33,391 nucleotides of DNA from Chthoniobacterales bacterium. Lineage in GTDB: Bacteria > Verrucomicrobiota > Verrucomicrobiia > Chthoniobacterales > Terrimicrobiaceae. The notes under the pieces are model-generated. The model was not told where the DNA came from, did not search any database, and saw only the letters and a program-made list of their open reading frames with translations. Shown piece after piece: positions 1 to 11,813 of this stretch (positions within the stretch are counted from its first letter, which is position 1; every line of letters starts with the position of its first letter). A program made the translations under genes and the position numbers. The stretch lies in assembly GCA_014879575.1 (NCBI GenBank), contig JACSRU010000174.1, forward strand, positions 1-33,391. Reading direction: 5' to 3'.

Positions 1-279
1 AAATCGGCCTTTCTTTTCAGGAGCTTTTTTCGGCGCAGGGGCTGCCGAAGGCTCGATCTCGGCGACGGTCTGGCCGATCTTTACCTCGTCGCCCTCCGCG
101 ACCTTCCGGCGGACAATTCCCGCCTCGGGTGCCGAGACTTCCTGCGAAACCTTATCCGTCTCCAGCGTGAAAAGGATGTCGTCCTTGCGGATGTGTTCGC
201 CTTCTTTTTTATGCCAGACGGAGAGGATGCCGGAGGAGATCGACTCCCCCACGGCAGGGACTTTCACTTCAATATTCAT
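1..279 (-). CDS. sucB: 2-oxoglutarate dehydrogenase E2 (dihydrolipoyl succinyltransferase), N-terminal part
   Basis: Only the first 93 codons lie in the window; the gene continues past base 1. They encode a biotinyl/lipoyl domain starting MNIEVKVPAVGES, with the lipoylation motif ETDKVSQEV and the modified lysine at residue 43. An Ala/Pro/Lys-rich linker starts after about residue 80. E2 moves the succinyl group from E1 to CoA through the swinging lipoyl arm in the TCA cycle. The start is the ATG at 277-279, 18 bases after the sucA stop, so the two genes are almost certainly one transcript. The lipoyl domain alone could belong to another 2-oxoacid dehydrogenase E2; the neighbouring sucA makes the succinyl-transferring enzyme the best call. 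Confidence 0.9.
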   Translation of the reverse strand, partial: MNIEVKVPAVGESISSGILSVWHKKEGEHIRKDDILFTLETDKVSQEVSAPEAGIVRRKVAEGDEVKIGQTVAEIEPSAAPAPKKAPEKKGRF

Positions 280-297
280 GAGAATGGTTCGGTTTTT

Positions 298-4735
<4,438 letters not shown>

Positions 4736-4783
4736 GAAATTTCCTCAACGCCTCCTCGCTCATAAATCCTTTTCCCCGTTCCC

Positions 4784-5185
4784 ATGTTACACTTGGAAAT
4801 TGTCACTCCTGAGCAGAAGACCTACTCCGACGATGTGGACTCGGTGGTGATTCCCGGCGTGGAGGGTGAGTTGGGGGTTCTTCCCCAACACGTGCCGTTG
4901 ATGACCCAGCTTCTGCCCGGAGAACTCCGGGTGATCAAGGGTGGCGAGGAACTTCGCCTCGCAGTCGGCGAAGGCTTTGTCGAAATCACGGCCGAAAAAG
5001 TGGCCGTCCTCACGGATATGGCGGTCAAGGAGAGCGATATTGATGAGTCCGCCGCCGAAGCCGCCATCCGGCGCGCCGAAGAGGCCATGAAGGATAACAA
5101 GCTGGGCGATGAGGAATACGCGACCGTGAAGGCCTCCCTCCAAAAATCCCTCGCCTTGGTTCGCGTCAAACGGCGCCGGAGCTAG
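4784..5185 (+). CDS. atpC: F1Fo ATP synthase subunit epsilon
   Basis: Small central-stalk subunit that couples rotation to catalysis and can inhibit ATP hydrolysis. The 133 residues match the usual length. The N-terminal beta-sandwich shows LEIVTPEQKTYSDDVDSVV, then PGVEGELGVLPQHVPLMTQL, the most conserved stretch of the family. The C-terminal half is the charged two-helix region (roughly residues 85-133), ending in basic residues. It lies directly downstream of atpD in the same direction, as in most bacteria. No terminator hairpin is obvious in the 43 bases before the convergent hisS stop. Confidence 0.95.
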   Translation: MLHLEIVTPEQKTYSDDVDSVVIPGVEGELGVLPQHVPLMTQLLPGELRVIKGGEELRLAVGEGFVEITAEKVAVLTDMAVKESDIDESAAEAAIRRAEEAMKDNKLGDEEYATVKASLQKSLALVRVKRRRS

Positions 5186-5228
5186 CCGAAGAACAATCCA
5201 TGGCGGGGATTTGCAGCCGGAGCGGTTC

Positions 5229-6488
5229 TTATCCCGGCGACCCTGCGCGCAACTTTTCCAAATGCCCGGTCAGTTCCGGATGCGCAATGGCGATTTCCTG
5301 CCGGGTGGCCAGCGTTTTGAGTTTTACGGCGGGCCATTCCGCCCCCACGACGACTGCGTGACGAGCGCTCAGGCCTTCGGCATCCTGGAACTGGCGACCC
5401 ACCTTTGCGGGCTTTAACGAAAAATCGGTTTTCCAGCCTTGATCGCGGAGCTGTTGGACAATCTTCAGGGCGTTTGGTCGTTGCGCCTCGTCGGCCACCA
5501 CAACATACACCTCACACGCGGGAATCGCGACGGAACGCCTTTTCCCGTCAGCGGCAGGGATCTCGTCAATCAGATGCCCCAGAACGACATCCCCCATCCC
5601 AAACCCGATGGCGGGCAGGTCGGACGCGCCGTCACTCAATCCCTTGATCAGGTTGTCGTAGCGACCACCACCGGCAAGCGCCCGGAGATTTTTTGACCGG
5701 TCGAAAATCTCGAAAACAACCCCGGTATAATACGCCAGTCCCCGGACAATCGACAGATCGGGCTCGATGAAGTCGCTCATCCCGCGCGCTTCGAGTGCCG
5801 CCAGCACGGGCGCGAAGGACTCCGGACTCCCTGCCGCGATGAAGTTTTTGAGATCAACGACCGTGAGCCCCGAGGCGGCCAGCTTTTCGTCGAGTTTTTC
5901 CGGCGACTCCCGCTCGATTTTGTCAGCGCAGGCGAGGACTGCCTGGGATTGCGAGGGGTCGCACCCGCGCGAAGCCAAAAAATCCCTCCAGGCCCTGCGG
6001 TCACTGAGGCGCACGACGAAGTGTTCCCGGCTGAACCCGAACCCGCGCATCAAATCCACCGCGAGGGCGACAATCTCGGCGTCTGCTTCCGGCGAACTTT
6101 CCCCGAGGATGTCCGCATTAAACTGCAAAAACTCCCTCAATCGGCCTTTTTGCTGGCGTTCATGACGAAAAAAGTTTGAGACGCAAAACCACTTCATCGG
6201 CTTGCGAAAATGCTTCTCCCGCGCGGCCACCATCCGCGCAAGCGTGGGCGTCATCTCCGGACGCAGGGCGACCTCGCGATCTCCGCGATCACGGAACGAA
6301 TAAAGTTGTTCGAGGATCTCGGCCCCCTCCTCGTTCTTCTTCCGATAAAGATCGCCGCCCTCCAGCGTCGGGCCATCGTATTCGACAAACCCATAGGTTT
6401 GCGCCACCTCGCGCCAGGTTTTCACAACGTAATTCCTGCGGGCGCAGTCCTCGGGATAAAAATCCCGGAATCCCGGTAGCGCGGGCAT
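5229..6488 (-). CDS. hisS: Histidyl-tRNA synthetase
   Basis: Class II aminoacyl-tRNA synthetase that charges tRNA-His. It has 419 residues, a normal length. The N-terminal LPGFRDFYPED is typical. RPEMTPTLAR is at 76-85, motif 2 FRHERQQKGRLREF at 107-120, the histidine-specific RGLAYYTG at 249-256 and AGGGRYDNL at 272-280. An anticodon-binding domain follows (about 330-415). The start is the ATG at 6486-6488, supported by a strong GAGGAGG ribosome-binding site six to seven bases upstream. The open frame extends further upstream to 6716, but that part lacks family similarity. The gene lies downstream of lipA on the same strand and converges with atpC. Confidence 0.96.
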   Translation of the reverse strand: MPALPGFRDFYPEDCARRNYVVKTWREVAQTYGFVEYDGPTLEGGDLYRKKNEEGAEILEQLYSFRDRGDREVALRPEMTPTLARMVAAREKHFRKPMKWFCVSNFFRHERQQKGRLREFLQFNADILGESSPEADAEIVALAVDLMRGFGFSREHFVVRLSDRRAWRDFLASRGCDPSQSQAVLACADKIERESPEKLDEKLAASGLTVVDLKNFIAAGSPESFAPVLAALEARGMSDFIEPDLSIVRGLAYYTGVVFEIFDRSKNLRALAGGGRYDNLIKGLSDGASDLPAIGFGMGDVVLGHLIDEIPAADGKRRSVAIPACEVYVVVADEAQRPNALKIVQQLRDQGWKTDFSLKPAKVGRQFQDAEGLSARHAVVVGAEWPAVKLKTLATRQEIAIAHPELTGHLEKLRAGSPG

Positions 6489-6507
6489 CAACGGTCCTCC
6501 TCGATTC

Positions 6508-6732
6508 TCAACATGAAGGCATTTTGCCCGCCACTTGCCGGGTTGAAAAGCCTTTCGTGGGGGATTGGAACCAGGCTCTGAACTTTCTGATTCCGACACG
6601 CAAAAGCCCACGGAACTTGTATTTCTGCGGCTCGATTTTTGTGAAGCCCTGAATGCGCGCCAGGTCATCCCGGATTCCCTCCCGGGCAAATCCGGGCGCG
6701 GGCCGTCCGCCCGCAAGGATCTTCCAGATCAA
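6508..6732 (-). CDS. Possible small protein translationally coupled to lipA
   Basis: A 74-residue open frame fills most of the gap between lipA and hisS. It would begin with TTG at 6730-6732, overlapping the lipA stop codon (TTGA), and end 19 bases before the hisS start. The first half, including GFAREGIRDDLARIQGFTK, looks protein-like and uses the GC-rich third positions of neighbouring genes. The second half is basic and less convincing. I recognise no family. The alternative is a long untranslated spacer between two housekeeping genes. Confidence 0.35.
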   Translation of the reverse strand: MIWKILAGGRPAPGFAREGIRDDLARIQGFTKIEPQKYKFRGLLRVGIRKFRAWFQSPTKGFSTRQVAGKMPSC

Positions 6733-7616
6733 CGGGTGACGGGGTTGAAGTCCCCAGCGTGATACGAACTGCGGACGAGGGGTGCGCTGGCCACGAAAGT
6801 GAAGCCTTTTTTCCGGGCGATCTCGCCGTAGAGCTGGAATGTCTCCGGGTTCACATATTCGACCACCGGCAGGTGATTTGGCGTCGGACGGAGGTATTGT
6901 CCGAGCGTCAGCACCTGGACTCCGGACTCGCGCAGATCGTCCATGGCCTCAAAAATTTCGGTCTCCGCCTCCCCAAGGCCCAGCATCAACCCGCTCTTTG
7001 TCATCACTCCGGGCTCCATCTCTCTGGCCCGCTTGAGAACGGCCAGGGAAAGCCGGTATTTCGCCCGGGAGCGGACGAGTGGGGTGAGGCGCTCCACGGT
7101 TTCGATATTATGATTATAGATATCCGGACGGGCATCCAGCACGCGGCGGATTGAGGAATCCTTGCCGTTGAAATCCGGCACGAGGACTTCGATGGCGATT
7201 TTTGGATCGAGGGCTCGAATCGCTTCGATCGTCCGGCCAAAGTGGTCCGCGCCGCCATCCGCCACATCATCGCGGGCCACGGCGGTGACGACCACATGCT
7301 TGAGGCCAAGCCGTTTGACCCCCTCGGCGACGCGCTGCGGCTCGTCTTCTTCCAGGGGCAGGGGTTTCGCGGTATCCACCGCGCAAAATCCGCAGGCGCG
7401 GGTGCAGCGCTCCCCGGCAATCATGAAAGTCGCGGTCCCCCCGCTCCAGCATTCCCAGCGGTTCGGACACTGGGCGCTTTCACAGACGGTGTGCAGCCGC
7501 AAATCCGAAACCAGATCCTTCGTGGAAAAGAAGACCGGGTTGTTCGGAAGGCGGACCTTGATCCAGTCCGGCTTCTTGCTCGTGTGCAGCTCGGGATTGA
7601 TCTTTGGACTAGGCAT
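6729..7616 (-). CDS. lipA: Lipoyl synthase
   Basis: Radical-SAM enzyme that inserts two sulfurs into protein-bound octanoyl groups, completing the lipoyl cofactor used by E2 proteins such as the sucB product at the left edge. It has 295 residues. The auxiliary 4Fe-4S cluster cysteines are C45, C50 and C56 (CESAQCPNRWEC). The radical-SAM CxxxCxxC is C71, C75 and C78 (CTRACGFC). The C-terminal RSSYHAGD (282-289) supplies the conserved serine ligand. The start is the ATG at 7614-7616; the open frame upstream to 7760 is not family-like. lipB is not in the window. The gene diverges from the STN-domain gene, with 77 bases between them. Confidence 0.97.
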   Translation of the reverse strand: MPSPKINPELHTSKKPDWIKVRLPNNPVFFSTKDLVSDLRLHTVCESAQCPNRWECWSGGTATFMIAGERCTRACGFCAVDTAKPLPLEEDEPQRVAEGVKRLGLKHVVVTAVARDDVADGGADHFGRTIEAIRALDPKIAIEVLVPDFNGKDSSIRRVLDARPDIYNHNIETVERLTPLVRSRAKYRLSLAVLKRAREMEPGVMTKSGLMLGLGEAETEIFEAMDDLRESGVQVLTLGQYLRPTPNHLPVVEYVNPETFQLYGEIARKKGFTFVASAPLVRSSYHAGDFNPVTR

Positions 7617-7693
7617 GCAGGGTGGATCATCGCCAGCCAACCCCCCGGTGTCAATTTTTCCGCAACTTCTGCGCGCGCGGGGAGTTTCATGGA

Positions 7694-8737
7694 ATGATGC
7701 ACTCCGTCCGCACAAAGATCCTGCTTGCCGCCGCCGTCCTGACCCTCCTCTTTGGCGCATGGCAACTCTTCCGGTCGGATGGTTTGATCACCCTGGATTT
7801 TCATGAGGCCCCTGTCTCGAAGGTGATCGCCTCCATCGAACGCCAGGGACGCATTCGCCTTGCCACCAATGTCCCGCCGGAAACTCCGGTGACCATACAG
7901 GTGAAAAGGGCGCCACTTATGGAGGCGCTCGAAACCCTTGCCGTGAGGCTCGATGGAGATTGGCGTGTCGTTTATGCCGGGGCTCCAACCAAGGCTCAGG
8001 CGCAGGCCGTGGTGGAGGGCGTCGCAACCGACAAACGATCCGATCAGTGGGCCACCGCATGGTTTCCCGCCATGGGCCTGCTTGAGGATGAGGCCGTCGT
8101 GGATCCCCGCACACTCACCGTGAAGCCGGAAGCCGACACGAAGAACGACCTCCAATCCGCCCTCCGCCAGATCGCCATGAAGTCCGGCATCATGACCGCC
8201 GTCCCGCAGGATTGGAATCCCACCGCAAAAATGCCCGCAAAATCCGCCACCGCTGCCAGCCTCGTGAAACAACTCATCCAGTCCTCCGGCGGACAGTTCC
8301 AGGAAAGCTTTTTGATCATCGTCCGCAGCGGACGCGAGTGGGTGGCCGATCGCGGGAATCCGCCGCCGCCCCAGGGGATGCCCGGCGAGAGACCGCCAGG
8401 CGACGGGCGATCCCGCTCCGGACGGGAGGGAATGAATCCCGAATGGCTGGCCCAGCGGACGGAGGCCGCCATTGCCAGGCTCCCGGCCGATCAGCAACAG
8501 GCTGCCCGGACAGACTACGACACCATGAAAAAATTCTGGGAGGAAGTCCGCGCCCTGCCCGAAGACCAGCGCCGCCCGAAAATCGCGGAATTCATGAGCC
8601 GTCCGGATATTCAGGAAAAAATGGAACAACGCATGGCCGCCCGGGATGCCCGCCGATCCCCCGAACAACGGGAAAGACGCATGAAAAATTACATCGAACG
8701 CAAGAAGCAGATCAAAGGCGCGCCACCGAAGGCATGA
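7694..8737 (+). CDS. Membrane-anchored protein with secretin/TonB short N-terminal (STN)-like domain
   Basis: A 347-residue protein of unknown function. Residues 8-23 form one hydrophobic segment (uncleaved signal or anchor). An STN-like beta-alpha fold follows (about 34-95: ITLDFHEAPVSKVIASIE, later APLMEALETLAVRL), a domain found at the periplasmic end of secretins and TonB receptors. A second similar repeat may lie around 145-215. The C-terminal third is rich in Arg, Glu and Gln and probably helical. GGGGAG nine bases upstream supports the ATG at 7694; a second ATG follows at once. Its stop overlaps the start of the pseudopilin gene (ATGA), so the two are translationally coupled, suggesting a shared role in pilus-like or type II secretion. 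The secretin part itself is absent. Confidence 0.72.
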   Translation: MMHSVRTKILLAAAVLTLLFGAWQLFRSDGLITLDFHEAPVSKVIASIERQGRIRLATNVPPETPVTIQVKRAPLMEALETLAVRLDGDWRVVYAGAPTKAQAQAVVEGVATDKRSDQWATAWFPAMGLLEDEAVVDPRTLTVKPEADTKNDLQSALRQIAMKSGIMTAVPQDWNPTAKMPAKSATAASLVKQLIQSSGGQFQESFLIIVRSGREWVADRGNPPPPQGMPGERPPGDGRSRSGREGMNPEWLAQRTEAAIARLPADQQQAARTDYDTMKKFWEEVRALPEDQRRPKIAEFMSRPDIQEKMEQRMAARDARRSPEQRERRMKNYIERKKQIKGAPPKA

Positions 8738-9300
8738 AACGCGGATCCTCCGGCTTTACACTTCTTGAGTTGATTGCGGTGGTCGCGATCCTCTCCATGC
8801 TTGCCACGCTGGCGATTCCTCATTTTGAAAAGGTTCGAAGTCGCGCGCAGAGCATCGTCTGCACGAACAACCTCCGCCAGATCGGGATCGGTGTTCTTGC
8901 CTATGTCGGCGAGAACGACAATTTGTTCCCCATCATCGAACCGAATCCAAATTCGCCCGTGTATCTGCCGGAGGACGAAGCCACGCCGCTCTATGTCGAA
9001 CTCGAACCCTACGGGGTCACGCAACAAGTGCTCACCTGCCCGTCCGACATCAAGGGGCCGAACTACTTCGCGCAGCGCACCACGGTCATTGACGGAAAAT
9101 CCTATGGCACCAGCTATCAGTGGCGTCCGATCATTGATGATGAGAATGCCATTTCCCCAAAAATCTACGGAGGCCGCCGGGGGGCGGGCGTTCGAATTGT
9201 CAAACCCTCGCGGGTTACGCTCTGCACCGATTTTGTCGGCGTGCATTCCGGGAGAATGAACCGGCTCTACGCGGACGGACACGTCTCCAAACCGTATTAG
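8734..9300 (+). CDS. Type IV pilin-like pseudopilin (prepilin-type cleavage, H-X9-DG motif)
   Basis: A 188-residue pseudopilin. The prepilin peptidase site is G7/F8 in SSGFTLLELIAVVAILSML, with the conserved glutamate at mature position 5 (E12) and a hydrophobic helix up to about residue 30. Two cysteines and a globular beta domain follow. Near the C-terminus GVHSGRMNRLYADGHV contains the H-X9-DG motif typical of the very large pseudopilin families of Verrucomicrobiota, Planctomycetota and Lentisphaerota. Its ATG overlaps the stop of the STN-domain gene by four bases. It probably sits in the inner membrane or a short pseudopilus; its exact role is unknown. Confidence 0.88.
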   Translation: MKRGSSGFTLLELIAVVAILSMLATLAIPHFEKVRSRAQSIVCTNNLRQIGIGVLAYVGENDNLFPIIEPNPNSPVYLPEDEATPLYVELEPYGVTQQVLTCPSDIKGPNYFAQRTTVIDGKSYGTSYQWRPIIDDENAISPKIYGGRRGAGVRIVKPSRVTLCTDFVGVHSGRMNRLYADGHVSKPY

Positions 9301-9354
9301 CCGGAGCGCGGGCACTCCTTCCTTGCGTCACGGAGCCTTGGGCGCCAGGGAATT

Positions 9355-9783
9355 TTACAGTTCCCCGGAGAGCCAGCGGAACATCGTTTCAAATACCAGC
9401 CCAAAGCCAATTTTCAGCGCAATCAGGATTCCGACCCAGCCCCACCACGGCAAGGTGACAAGCCGGGTGAAAGGGGCCAGCACCGAGAGATACAGGCAGA
9501 GGAGCATGAGAAACTTGAACGCATGCCACGCATCGGTCGTGGCCACCAGAGCGGTGGAGGAAAAGGGGAAGGCCTCCCCCTTCGATCGGTCCCCATCCTT
9601 CCACTTGTTCCGCCACGAAATCGCGGGATTCCACCAGCCTTCCATCGCCGGATGCCGTGCGAACCAGGTTTTCCCGTAACGAAAGCTCAGCGCATCCATG
9701 GTGGCATTCGAGGCAGCCGCCAACACCAGCATGAGAGAACTGAAAAGAACAACTTTCCAAAGAGGAGAAGGGGTCAGTCCCAT
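9355..9783 (-). CDS. Small membrane protein of unknown function, N-terminus inside an inverted repeat
   Basis: A 142-residue protein with hydrophobic segments at about 9-25, 88-106 and 112-130. A tryptophan-rich middle (KTWFARHPAMEGWWNPAIS) looks conserved-protein-like. I do not recognise a characterised family. As drawn, it starts with the ATG at 9781-9783, which lies inside the left arm of the 29-bp inverted repeat, so residues 1-5 (MGLTP) are encoded by the repeat. The next in-frame ATG is residue 18, which would cut the first hydrophobic helix. Either the inserted element supplies the start codon, or the original start was lost. It converges with the pseudopilin gene. Confidence 0.7.
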   Translation of the reverse strand: MGLTPSPLWKVVLFSSLMLVLAAASNATMDALSFRYGKTWFARHPAMEGWWNPAISWRNKWKDGDRSKGEAFPFSSTALVATTDAWHAFKFLMLLCLYLSVLAPFTRLVTLPWWGWVGILIALKIGFGLVFETMFRWLSGEL

Positions 9784-10018
9784 AAGTTATAATTTCTCGT
9801 TGTCGCGGCTTAAAAAGAGGTCCGCAATTCAGCAAGGAAGGAGCAAGCCTCGCGTGGACGGGGTTCCGGCGAATGGAGTTGACCAATCCAGGCAGCAGCG
9901 ACCGCCCTTCCTCGATGAGGAGACTCTTGTAGGGGGATTGATACACATCTGGTCATGGGGCCATCCTCGGCATTTCCAGGTTCGGAGTCAATTATAACTT
10001 ATGGGACTGACCCCTTCT
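9766..10018. mobile_element. 253-bp element bounded by perfect 29-bp inverted repeats; possible RAYT/REP-type remnant
   Basis: Bases 9766-9794 and 9990-10018 are perfect reverse complements over 29 bases; the core of the left arm reads GGGGTCAGTCCCATAAGTTA. The 195-base interior has no complete gene. On the minus strand one frame contains NSIRRNPVHARLA (bases 9842-9880). This resembles the YIHLNPVRAGLV signature of REP-associated tyrosine (Y1/IS200-like) transposases, so the interior may be the last piece of such a gene. This is inference from a short motif. No target duplication is obvious. The ATG within each arm is read as MGLTP by both flanking genes in opposite directions. Confidence 0.65.
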
Positions 10019-10031
10019 ACCTTCTGCGCGA

Positions 10032-10060
10032 TTGACCGCGGGCTCTGGCCGCGACATACT
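10032..10060 (+). promoter_or_regulatory. Candidate sigma-70-type promoter for the TPR operon
   Basis: TTGACC (10032-10037), a 17-base spacer and CATACT (10055-10060) resemble a -35/-10 pair. Transcription would start near 10067, almost at the TTG start codon at 10070, implying a nearly leaderless message. It lies just outside the right arm of the inverted repeat. This is an eye match only. Confidence 0.3.
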
Positions 10061-10069
10061 GACACCACT

Positions 10070-10717
10070 TTGAAAACCCTATTCCTCCTCCTGGCCGCCA
10101 TTTTTTTCGGAACCATTTTGGCCGATGCGCAGAGTCCGTCGGCTCAGGACGCCCATGCGTTGAAGCTCGCCGTTCAGGAGGCGCTGGGCGACTTCGACAC
10201 AAAAAATTACGATGCCGCCCTGAAGAAGTTGGAGGACATTGTGGCGAAGGTTCCGGAGGATCCGTTTGTCCAGAATCTCCTGGGGGCGGCCTATACGAAG
10301 AAGAAAAATTTTGAGGCGGCGGAGAAGTGTTTTGATAAAGCTCTGGAGAAGCAGCCGGATTTCTTCCCGGCGAAGTTCAACAAGGGGGAGCTCCTCTTCC
10401 TCCAGCGTCAGTATGCCGAAGCTCTGGAGTATTTTCAGAAGATGCTGAAAGCCGATCCCCGCAACGAGTTGCTCCAATTCAAAGCCCTGCTCTGCAATCT
10501 GCAACTCGGGGAGAAGGAGGCGGCGCAGAAGATTTTGAAAGGGATCAAGTATCCCGGTGACACGCCGGCCTGGTATTACAGTCAGGCCGCCGTGGAATCC
10601 AAAAATGGCAACAAGAAAAAGGCGCTCGAGTATGTCACCGGTGCCAAATACATTTTTGGAACCAAGACCGAATTATTCGACGAGACGTTTCACGATCTCG
10701 GAATCGCCCTTCGCTGA
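10070..10717 (+). CDS. Exported tetratricopeptide-repeat protein
   Basis: A 215-residue protein when started at the TTG at 10070-10072. That start gives a clean signal peptide (MKTLFLLLAAIFFGTILADA, cleavage before QS). The open frame reaches back to the ATG at 10001, but that codon lies inside the inverted repeat and would put 23 polar residues before the signal peptide, so I reject it. At least three TPR-like helical pairs follow, for example NYDAALKKLEDIVAKVPEDP, FEAAEKCFDKALEKQPDF and YAEALEYFQKMLKADPRN (roughly residues 47-140). It is probably periplasmic and acts as a scaffold; partners are unknown. The stop codon directly abuts the hldD ATG. Confidence 0.82.
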   Translation: MKTLFLLLAAIFFGTILADAQSPSAQDAHALKLAVQEALGDFDTKNYDAALKKLEDIVAKVPEDPFVQNLLGAAYTKKKNFEAAEKCFDKALEKQPDFFPAKFNKGELLFLQRQYAEALEYFQKMLKADPRNELLQFKALLCNLQLGEKEAAQKILKGIKYPGDTPAWYYSQAAVESKNGNKKKALEYVTGAKYIFGTKTELFDETFHDLGIALR

Positions 10718-11794
10718 ATGAAACCCGCTCCCTTTACCACCGGCCGATTCAAACGGCAGAATCCGCTTGCGGCAACAAAAGCCACCCCGCGCGGCCTCCT
10801 TCTGCACGAAAAAGCCCGCATCCTGGTCACGGGTGCCGGGGGGTTTATCGGAAGCGCCCTCGTGCATGAACTCAACCGCCGGGGACTCACCCAGATCGTC
10901 GTCACCGATTTTCTCGGGGAGGACGAGAAGTGGAGGAATCTATTGCCGTTGGAGTTCGAGGATTATGTCCCGGCAGACGAGTTTCTGGATGGCATCAATC
11001 GCGATCCGGAACACCACGGAAAATTTGCGGCCGTCTTTCACCTCGGCGCCTGCTCCGCCACGACGGTGACGGACGCGGCCTACGTGCTAAGAAACAACTA
11101 CGCCTACACGCAGGCGCTCTGCAAATGGGCGCTCGCGAGCGGGGCACGGTTTGTCTATGCCTCCTCGGCCGCCACCTACGGGGACGGCTCGGCCGGGATG
11201 GATGACCGACAGGAAAACCTTCGGACATTCCGTCCATTGAACCTCTACGGCTATTCCAAGCAACTCTTTGATCTCTACGCCTGGCGCGAGGAAATCCTCC
11301 CCGATATTGTCGGCATCAAATATTTCAATGTGTTTGGTCCGAATGAATACCACAAGGGCGACATGCGCAGCCTCGTCTGCAAGGCGTACGAGCAGATCTG
11401 CGCGACAGGACAAATCCGCCTTTTCAAAAGCTACAAGCCGGAATATCCGGACGGCGGGCAGCAGCGGGATTTCGTTTATGTGAAGGACGCCGTGGACATG
11501 ACCCTGCACCTTGCGGAAACCGAAACTGCGGGTGGCCTGTTCAATGTCGGTTCCGGGGCGGCCCGCACCTGGGTGGATTTGGCAAACGCGCTCTTTTCTG
11601 CGCTCGGCCAAACGCCAAAAATCGAGTTTATCGAAATGCCGGAAAACATCCGGAGCCAATACCAATATTACACGTGCGCGGCGATTTCCAAACTCCGCGA
11701 AACCGGATACCACACGCCGACCACATCCCTCGAGGATGCCGTTCGGGACTATGCCGTGAACTACCTGCAAGCCGCCAAGAGGCTGGGTGAGTAG
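10718..11794 (+). CDS. hldD: ADP-L-glycero-D-manno-heptose 6-epimerase
   Basis: Extended short-chain dehydrogenase that epimerises ADP-D-glycero-D-manno-heptose to the L-glycero form for the LPS inner core. The Rossmann motif GAGGFIGS is at 39-46, SSAATYG near 149-155, the catalytic Y177-x3-K181 in YGYSK, and RDFVYVKD near 252. The 358 residues exceed the usual 310-330 because of about 30 extra N-terminal residues before the Rossmann strand. There is no ATG, GTG or TTG closer to the domain that I would prefer. The gene starts immediately after the TPR gene stop (TGAATG) and its end overlaps the frame of the next gene, so all are probably one operon. Related UDP-sugar epimerases are the alternative, but FGPNEYHKGDMRSLVCKA is typical of HldD. 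Confidence 0.9.
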   Translation: MKPAPFTTGRFKRQNPLAATKATPRGLLLHEKARILVTGAGGFIGSALVHELNRRGLTQIVVTDFLGEDEKWRNLLPLEFEDYVPADEFLDGINRDPEHHGKFAAVFHLGACSATTVTDAAYVLRNNYAYTQALCKWALASGARFVYASSAATYGDGSAGMDDRQENLRTFRPLNLYGYSKQLFDLYAWREEILPDIVGIKYFNVFGPNEYHKGDMRSLVCKAYEQICATGQIRLFKSYKPEYPDGGQQRDFVYVKDAVDMTLHLAETETAGGLFNVGSGAARTWVDLANALFSALGQTPKIEFIEMPENIRSQYQYYTCAAISKLRETGYHTPTTSLEDAVRDYAVNYLQAAKRLGE

Positions 11795-11813
11795 CTCCCG
11801 CGAGGGTTCCGGG

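Noticed and set aside
6550-6620. tRNA-like GGGGGATTGGAACCAGG in the lipA-hisS gap
   Set aside because: It recalls a reversed T arm, but no acceptor, D or anticodon arms can be formed around it.
10001-10069. ATG at 10001 as the start of the TPR protein
   Set aside because: The codon is inside the right inverted-repeat arm and would place 23 polar residues before an otherwise perfect signal peptide that begins at the TTG at 10070.
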